A stretch of 64,000 nt of DNA from Salticus scenicus (lineage: Eukaryota > Arthropoda > Arachnida > Araneae > Salticidae): assembly GCA_963930645.1 (NCBI GenBank), contig OZ005662.1:1788936-1852935 (forward strand), read 5' to 3'. Made by a program: the position numbers and the translations under genes. Shown here piece after piece: positions 57,063 to 64,000 of the stretch (the first letter of the stretch is position 1; every line of letters starts with the position of its first letter). A model generated the notes under the pieces. It did not search any database, was not told the origin of the DNA, and was given only the letters and a program-made list of their open reading frames with translations.

Positions 57063-57252
57063 TTAATTTAGTGCCAGAGGCCTACTGCTAAACTTGTTAA
57101 TATCGACAAATTCTTCTTTAGTTAATTCGTGACGATCTAAATTCCATGATAAAGTTTTCATTAAATCAAACCAATGTGTTTCAGCTGCAGATACTGTAAC
57201 AAATAACGTTGGAAGTCCAAACTGTCTTATAGCCGCAAAACAACGTTTTTTC
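57063..57252 (-). pseudogene. Helitron Rep-helicase fragment (Helitron_like_N)
   Basis: Within an 88-residue frame the stretch KRCFAAIRQFGLPTLFVTVS and AAETHWFDLMKTLSWNL matches the start of the Helitron_like_N domain (the conserved x-I-R-Q-L-G-x-P-T-x-F-x-T-x-S-A-A-E-x-x-W). The N-terminal Pro-rich part of the frame is minisatellite, not protein. Only about 60 residues remain; the HUH and helicase parts are absent. It lies in the intron of the P-element-like gene on the same strand. Confidence 0.8.
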
Positions 57253-57261
57253 TCTTTTCCC

Positions 57262-57436
57262 CAATGAGGGGGAGGTGTGCCTTGGGGGGGACTCATATCA
57301 AAGTTGTGCCTTGGGGGGGGGGGACTCATGTCAAAGTTGTACCTTGGGGGGACTCATGTCAAAGTTGTGCCTTGGGGGGGGACTCATGTCAAAGTTGTGC
57401 CTTGGGGGGACTCATGTCAAAGTTGTACCTTGGGAG
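57262..57436. repeat. G-rich minisatellite, about 30-bp unit
   Basis: Five to six copies of a unit reading GACTCATGTCAAAGTTGTGC then CTTGGGGGG, with G runs of varying length. It adjoins the Helitron fragment and explains the Cys/Gly-rich frames on the plus strand. Confidence 0.9.
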
Positions 57437-57714
57437 AATAAACCGACTGAAATAGGCCCTTAGCACTATTAAGAGTGACGTATAAAAATTCGATAACGCT
57501 GTACCTACTGAAATAGGCCTCTAGCACTAATAAGAATGAAAAAGCATGTTAAAACTGAAAAATAGGGCTAATTAAAAAGAAAATTCACTTACTGAAAAAA
57601 GTAATGACTGAAATACGATTATACCAACATCTCTGCAAATAACTCTTCATTTCTTGAAAAAAAAATTTCAAATAAAAAACTGAATATGAATTGGATTGCA
57701 TTAGGAAATAAGGC

Positions 57715-57965
57715 CGATTGACTGTTCTAGGTCCTAGGCCTAAGGGGGAGTGCCTTCCATGGGGGGTCTTTCTAAGAGGTCCTAGCTCGTATTTACGCAA
57801 GTTTCGGAGAAAACCACGGAAATCTTCAAACAGCTAGGCGACGGCGCAATCTGGGATCGAACACGTCTACCAGCTTTGAGCGCAGAACCGCTCGAGGGCA
57901 ACTGAATATGAAAGCCCATAAGGCAACGGGACTGTCAGACCAGCTACCCGAGTAGGGTAGATACC
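57715..57965 (-). repeat. SINE-like element with tRNA-type head
   Basis: On the minus strand a promoter-like head (CTCGAGCGGTTCTGCGCTC, then GTTCGATCCCAGATTG as a B box) is followed by a body GATTTCCGTGGTTTTCTCCG and CTAGGACCTCTTAGAAAGAC. The body is related by eye to block (a) of the 430-bp satellite at 10330-12535 in the same relative orientation. It is GC-richer than its surroundings. Confidence 0.6.
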
Positions 57966-59177
57966 TATTTCTCTCACTGGAGATTTTTTTTTTTTTTATA
58001 TATAAGGGAATGTCTCCAGCTGTGGCCACAGTTTTGATTTTGGCTTATAACTTTTGATAGATTGAATATTATGCAAACATATGAATGCCAATAGACAGCT
58101 AGAACCCTTAGCTAACGTTTGATAAAGCAACTGTATCGATTACGTCAATCAGAAAAATGTTATCACCAATTTTGTGAAGCGATAATTTTTAGCCAAAAAA
58201 ATTTTGTATCCGGTTGTGGGCACACCTGAAAAATCCGCTAAAAATGGAAAAATAAGAAAATCACCATAAATACAGAAAATAATAAAGTATATTTTGTAAG
58301 GATTCAGCGGCCAAAATAACAGAAAACTGCCTTTTCCCAATTTTATTCGTCGTCATGTATTTTGTCACATTTCAAATGCACCAGACAGTCATACTCGTTG
58401 CATTTGATTGAATTTGCTCTTTTTCGGCATGGTAGCATGTGCTCCAAACAAATGATTAATTATTATATGATTGTGGATGTTCCTATTTTTAGCGCGCTTG
58501 GCCGGCAGTTTGACAGGTGGAGTTCCCTTACTTTTTCTAGGCTTCTTCTGGAGGGACACAGAAACTGCGAGGAAGTCCAATTCTAAATGGCTTTAACCAG
58601 CGCTTAAACATTCATTTCTTTTGGATCGATTGACTTTTCCGGGGTTGATATGGCTAAAAATGCCTAAAACACTAATAAAACATGTTATGTTGTTATAAAC
58701 GACTATATTTGCCAATCTTTAAGTCAAACACACTCTTTAAATGAAAGAAACATGGGTACCGACAACCGGGAACGACAATCATTTTTATAATGAGAGAAAA
58801 AACTATTTTCAGTCTACATTTTGGCTTAATTCGATATTGCATCACAAAATATATTGAATATACTTTATGAATGTATATTACGCTTACATTTTAATTTATT
58901 CACTTCGATTTATCCCATTCTAAAAATATTTGCAAATTAGTTTTGTGTTGCTTTTTTCAGATATTTTTTTCGATGTTTGCACTTATTAAGCAAGTGAGTA
59001 TATTCACTTCGGTGTTAACACAAAATCTGTATACTGTCACAACACAAATTTAACAGTACTCAAATCCACCATAGTTGATTTTAGTTAAAAGATATGGTGG
59101 GGTGCCCATAACCAGAGAATGCATAGAACAGGATACATTCCCCTACACATATATTTTAATGAATTTTTTTTAAATAC

Positions 59178-59218
<41 letters not shown>

Positions 59219-60027
59219 TTGCAACAACCGCACGATTTCTATTAACCCATTGACAAGTATTATATTTTTATATATGCATTTTTTGGAGATAAAGTCAAAA
59301 GACACAAATAGACCTAACAAATTAGACATCTAACAATTTTCTTTTAAGAGAAAACTAATACACGTGTAAAGACATAAAACAGAATATACATAGCGAGTTT
59401 TTTTTATTTATATATTAAAATATAAATAAGATATAAATAATTAAAATATAAATTAAAATATAAATATAGAAAAATCGGTCGAGGCTTTTTATGAAACACC
59501 CATTTTTGAGCTCTAAAACTGAGCTACCTAATCAAGATGACTGCTAATTTTCCTGTAATAAACACGTAATACGTGCGAAAGAAAATCTGAAAAGGGTTTT
59601 ATGTAGCAATTTTAAAGAAAATGATTAGGGCCATTTTTGAGATAACGACTTTTACCAAAATTTGACAAACTCATTTATTGACCGGAAAGTAACAAATAAA
59701 TAAGAAAGGTTTAGTTAAAAGGAGGTTATTACATAGAGTTTGAAAGAAATCCATTTTAAAGGAATTCACTCCAGACACCTCAAATTGACCTATTTATACA
59801 GGACACCTATTAATTTTCCTAAATTAACCGATTAATACATGCGAAAGAACATTAATAGGGTATTTATATAACAACTTTGAAGAAAACCGTTAGACTTATT
59901 TTTGAGATACGGACTTATGGGGTCCATTTATGTTTTCCAATGCCCCCCCCCCCTTTCCAGTTTTTCAGTTTTTACCAAAAGTTGGAAAAATCCTACCTGT
60001 CTTAATTTTGAAATTTCGTCGTTCTGT
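57966..60027. other. Intron or intergenic DNA
   Basis: Poly(T) near 57990 and poly(A) of about 34 near 59178-59212. A minus-strand 63-residue frame at 58389-58580 has a basic stretch (QKKPRKSKGTPPVKL) that might be a transposase tail, but I cannot name it. Two divergent copies of a roughly 300-bp block (GACxACTGCTAATTTTCCT, CGAAAGAAxATxxGAxxAGGGTxTT, approximate) appear near 59530-59660 and 59800-59930. Confidence 0.4.
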
Positions 60028-60145
60028 CCCAGACAGCACATCGCCTCCCCAGGATATCTTCAAGATGTCTTCTGGATGAAAAGACATCCCAGAAACGTCC
60101 TTAAGATGTACGGTGTATAAGTTAAGCCTAACTGTGCTGTTAGGG
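60028..60145. mobile_element. Palindromic-array element, 118 bp, both ends present
   Basis: Left end CCCAGACAGCACA and right end the inverse of CCCTAACAGCACA. The interior has AAGATGTCTTCTGG and CCAGAAACGTCCTT as an imperfect hairpin. The flanks are GT on each side instead of TA. No coding capacity. Confidence 0.78.
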
Positions 60146-62297
60146 GTCATTATTAGTTTCGGAGGTATGATAGTCAGAATATTCTTCTCACACATATACA
60201 CACACTCTCTGATCAATTGTTGGAAACTACTTTTTTGGACTTGGGAGACATTAAAAGATACATATCAAGTGAAAATTCGATATTGAAATTTTGAACTAAA
60301 TACAATACTCACATTACCTACGGTATTCGTATAATGGAAGTAATAAGGCACTTATCATTTAGATAAACAAGATTTAAAAAAAAAAAAGATTACCACAAAG
60401 GAAAGCTTTAATAATTTAAAATATAACAAAACGTGTTTTTTGCTATTATTGTTCTCCTTAAACTTGCGCTAAAACATAAGTAGCATTGAAGGTAGTGGAA
60501 AAAGTAAAATTAATGGGACATTTAATTTCAAGATTGTAAACTTCGCTCATCTTTCATTTATTTCTATAGTATTATCTTTCATTTAAAATTGTATGTTACA
60601 TATTTACATTAATTATAATTATTAGAAAATCAGAAAACGATAATTTGGAATTAGATTTAATTAATTTGAAACAGGACATGAAAATTTGTGTAAACAAAAT
60701 CAATCAATATAAAACGGAGTAGATAATTTAATTCTTAACTTTATATATGTATATATCTCATTTTGTTAGCTTATCCAAGGTAATCTTAGAACTAATTGAG
60801 AAGAATGCTGAAGATGTCACATGGTCACTTCCTAGAATCAAAACAGCTTATTATATATATATTTTTTAGAGTCATATCAAAATAGGAGTAACTGATCGAA
60901 AATGAATTTTAATTTATAACCCAGTCCATTTAACTCAATAACTACAGTACTTTAAAATTTTCTTCAGTTAACGCCTATAAGACTGTATGATATGTACTTC
61001 TGTTTGTACTGCTCTTTTTAAGAGCTCAACCAAAATATATCATTTTACAGTTCACTGCAAATTTAATGTGTTAATGAAACAAATTAAAAGATGCAAATCT
61101 TTTATTAATAGGAACTAAGGGTAAATAAAGAAAGAGCTGCATTTTCCCTCCTACACAAATAAACAGTTTACTTTACAATATAATAAATTGTAAGATGAAA
61201 GTTTTATAAAACCTTTATTTTTTAAAAAGATAATATCTTTAAACTACCTGATATATATACCACGCATACATAAATATATGCTATAAAATACCGCAAAAGT
61301 ACATTCTTTCGATTAAATACCCCCTCCCACCTTCTGTTTTTCACACGAATTTCATTTGCTCTTAAAATATTAAATAAACGCCTCTTAATGTTTTGCGGTA
61401 GACTATCAGAATATATATATATATTTTTTTAATACGTTTGCTTTTGTAAAAATAAACCTTCTTTGAAGATTGAGGGAGCCCTTAAACAGTATTTTACGGT
61501 ATACATTTACATATACAGAAGATATAATAAAAACGCAAGCTTGTATGTGCATATATTAAATATTAACATGCGGTGATTTAACATGATGATTTAATTTCCC
61601 TCATTATCCCCCCCCCTTCGGATTTCTTTTTTAAATAAAATCCGCACGGGCTAGGCTTCTTACGGAAAAAAAAAAAAAAAAAAAAAAAACTTGTGATTTT
61701 TACAATCCTTAAAGACAAGGACAAAACACAAAAATATTAATAAAATAAAGTGAAATGCTATGTACATATCACATATTAAGAAATACATATGAACCAAAAA
61801 ATACCCATAACGGCAGATAACAAATCCAAAACTATAACATAATTGCATTAAATTCCCTCTGAAACTGTAGATCAATGTGCTTAATGCATATATTATTTTT
61901 ATTTTAAAATAAATGACAAAACACATTTTTACTTATTTGAGATTAATAAAACATACTTAATATAGAGAATTACTTATGCCTTCCTCCAGTAGCAGAATTT
62001 TCTGTACCTTTCTACAACAAAACAAAATTTATCTGCAATTCAAGAATACTGAACCAAATTTGGTATCACAAGATCTATTAGCAGTTCATAAAATACATAA
62101 CATTTGCATTTACAAAGAAAATAAATTCAAAATATACAAATTCCACTAGTTTTTTCTTTGGCATTTATTTTCGAGCTGCTAATCTGCAGAGCTTAAAAAA
62201 ATCTGCAGTTATCGCTGCTGCCATGCTGAACTGTGTCTGTTGCTGGGCTTATGCCTATGAATTAACTATAAATAAAATTGTATATCTTATAACTTAC
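60146..62297. other. AT-rich DNA, probably intron
   Basis: No gene or element ends were identified. It contains TA repeats, a C run near 61608 and a poly(A) of about 25 at 61664-61689. Confidence 0.5.
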
Positions 62298-62489
62298 ATT
62301 TCACCGGGAGTAGCACTATAATTTGCTATTCCATGAGCACTAGCTATCTGAATGGTAGGTACAGATTCTGGAAGAAGGCGACGCTTAAGTGTATTCGTGA
62401 AAGCTTCCATTCTAAAGTGATCCGAGCATACGTATTGACGACTTCTTGTTACAGGCTTCATTTGGATATTGGTCAGCCATTTCTCTAAC
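62298..62489 (-). CDS. P-element-like THAP exon
   Basis: The exon runs from acceptor TTTTCTAG (62490-62491) to donor GTAAG (62297). It reads LEKWLTNIQMKP, RSRQYVCSDHFRMEAF, then RRLLPESVPTIQ: the second half of a THAP domain (W, the C-x2-H pair, F and the final P). It ends in phase 2 (AT|G) and joins the catalytic exon at 56668 as ...PGEM-CYIV without frame loss, so both belong to one transcript with a 5.6-kb intron. The first THAP exon (N-terminal C2 half) should lie upstream at higher coordinates but I did not find a convincing one. Confidence 0.85.
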
Positions 62490-62491
62490 CT

Positions 62492-64000
62492 AGAAAACAT
62501 GTGATGTAAATAGGCAAAATTAATTTATGTATGTGTAAATTGGTATGCATTAAATATATGTATATAAATTCAAGTACATGATTAATATATAATAAATTAA
62601 TTTTAATACATAATTACAATTATCTTTAAAAAAGGTTATAAGACATTCATTATAAAATGACAATTTTTCGAGTAAAAATTACTCAAAAAATCTTATTAAT
62701 AGGATTAACTTATTAGTTAAACCTATTTAAAAAAAAAAAAAAAAAATATGTACCTAATATTGAAGTAGAGCATAGCATTTAAGTACAACAATACACATAT
62801 CTGCAGGAAAAGACGAAAACATTGCTATTAAAATTAGCCAGATTTCTCACAATGTTGCAATTGAGTTATATGTTATACAACTGTATGTTCCAGTTACTGA
62901 TGTGATTTGGATACATTCGCACTTCTACAACACTAGCAAAAGAGGATTATTTAAATTTCCGCCATTGAAATTAAGTTTCATTACCAAAAGTAATTCCCCC
63001 CCCCCCCCCCTTATTATATGAAATAATGATTTTTTTTTTTTTTCTAAATATGTTCTAATCTTTGGTTGTTGTCTTCATATCTCCAAAAACAAAAAATAGA
63101 AATAGAAATTTAAAATATATATATATTTTTTTTTATTTAGTGACATCAGTGCGCAGTACAATGAAACACCTGTAGAGGGGGTGCAATGAAATATTTTCTT
63201 TTGTTCTCCAGATCAATACATTTAGTTGAAATAATCTCTCTGGTAAATGTAATATCATTTGTATAAAATAACATCATTGGTTGTCGCTAGTAAAAATAAA
63301 ATACTTTTACTAATAGGCAATGTCAAAATGCCGATTGTTTAGCTACTGTTCATACACCATGCGTTAGCTCTAAATTTGCATGAAATACACTTATCCTTAA
63401 GAAATAAAACTTTACCTCAAGGCTGGTCCAAAAAAAAGAAGGAAGAGTAGAAAAAAAAAAAAAAAAGAAATTTTAACAACAGTAATAAAAAATGTTCTTT
63501 TTTAGAAATTATAAAGTGAAAACGGAAAGGGGGGGGGGGGGAGAGAACGGATTTTCTCAAATAAACTTAGCCTTCTCAGTTTCTGAAGATGCCGATAATC
63601 CACATTAATTTCTAGCTCCAGCTGATTATTGAAGTTCTAAGAATGATCTATCAACAGATGTAGAATATACAAGTAGTATCGATAAAAATCAATATGTTTT
63701 AATCAAGGGTAAATTGAAACGTAAGGAAATGCATTCTGTTGGAGAAATCAAATTAAATTGAATGTGAAATACTACATATAAAAAGACTTCAACCTAGTTT
63801 TTACCTTTTGCTGGCTTTAACGCTCTAAATACTGCTGCAAAATTTAAGGGCTGTTTCATTGAACTATCACCAATAATTTCGAGGAGTCGTATTTGAAATA
63901 AGTAATGGATTGGGCAACCGTTACAGTTAAAATTTAGTTTTGGATAATGAATTAAAATGTTCCTAAATTTGGATACATTGACCAGAGGGGAGAAATTAAA
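62492..64000. other. AT-rich DNA upstream of the THAP exon
   Basis: If the P-element-like gene is complete this would be its intron 1. No first exon is convincing. Homopolymers: C run at 62997-63010, A runs near 62730 and 63451, and a G run near 63530-63541. Confidence 0.45.

Noticed and set aside
58389..58580. Basic 63-residue minus-strand frame
   Set aside because: The Lys/Pro-rich stretch is suggestive of a transposase tail, but there are no motifs and no flanking coding sequence.
60146..60216. Small minus-strand frame overlapping the palindromic-array element
   Set aside because: It is derived from the element and its flank; no conserved domain.
62885..62990. Plus-strand text with KRGLFKFPP resembling a THAP F-K-F-P block
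   Set aside because: No Cys pair precedes it in a usable arrangement, the strand is opposite to the THAP exon at 62298, and no splice partner is visible.

Overview
This is a window of intron-bearing, AT-rich eukaryotic DNA from an invertebrate, most likely an arthropod. A chelicerate such as a spider would fit, but that is inference from the mix of repeats and nothing in the window proves it. Long A/T runs, (TA)n and (CA)n microsatellites, GT-AG introns and very low gene density dominate. Almost every long open frame belongs to a mobile element. Host-gene candidates are a two-exon DUF4806-domain gene end (42918-44492, minus), two decayed C2H2 zinc-finger arrays (8161-9480 minus, 28260-29180 plus) and an orphan THAP first exon (9556-9626 plus).

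Layout. 2409-5323 is a piggyBac element with matching ends and TTAA duplication; its transposase is killed by a frameshift, a lost catalytic Asp and a 106-bp insertion. 5527-7970 holds three inverted-repeat elements and a probable LINE tail. 8161-9626 has the zinc-finger pseudogene head to head with the THAP exon. 10330-12535 is a roughly 430-bp tandem repeat whose unit carries a tRNA-like sequence. 12856-22754 is one large hAT-like element (ends and an 8-bp duplication match), into which a 6.04-kb BEL/Pao retrotransposon (15902-21942) has jumped. 25745-27877 holds two non-autonomous hAT elements, the second containing a Tc1-like palindromic MITE. 31320-35981 is a young Ty3/Gypsy element with identical LTRs but a stop codon in pol. 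36000-39950 is a run of satellite arrays. 39961-40755 is a Penelope-like fragment with a GIY-YIG endonuclease between inverted arms. 41643-46312 mixes MITEs, a LINE fragment and the DUF4806 gene. 46530-48265 is tandem repeat. 48924-53207 is a set of nested TA-flanked elements. 53225-54319 is a second, 5'-LTR-containing Gypsy fragment. 54582-62489 is a spliced, THAP-containing P-element transposase gene, broken by a frameshift, a stop and another insertion, with a Helitron fragment, a minisatellite and a SINE-like repeat in its intron.

How it fits together. The window is best read as layered transposition with a relative order that the sequence itself proves: hAT before BEL, hAT before the CAGTCGGCTGC MITE, an outer foldback before the same MITE, piggyBac and P-element before the palindromic-array elements. 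The most unusual signal is a dispersed family with ends CCC(A/T)xACAGCACA, TA insertion sites and bodies built from short palindromes on the theme ACATC...GATGT. At least four loci have recognisable ends and two more share the body style; at one locus removing the insert plus one TA exactly restores the piggyBac frame.
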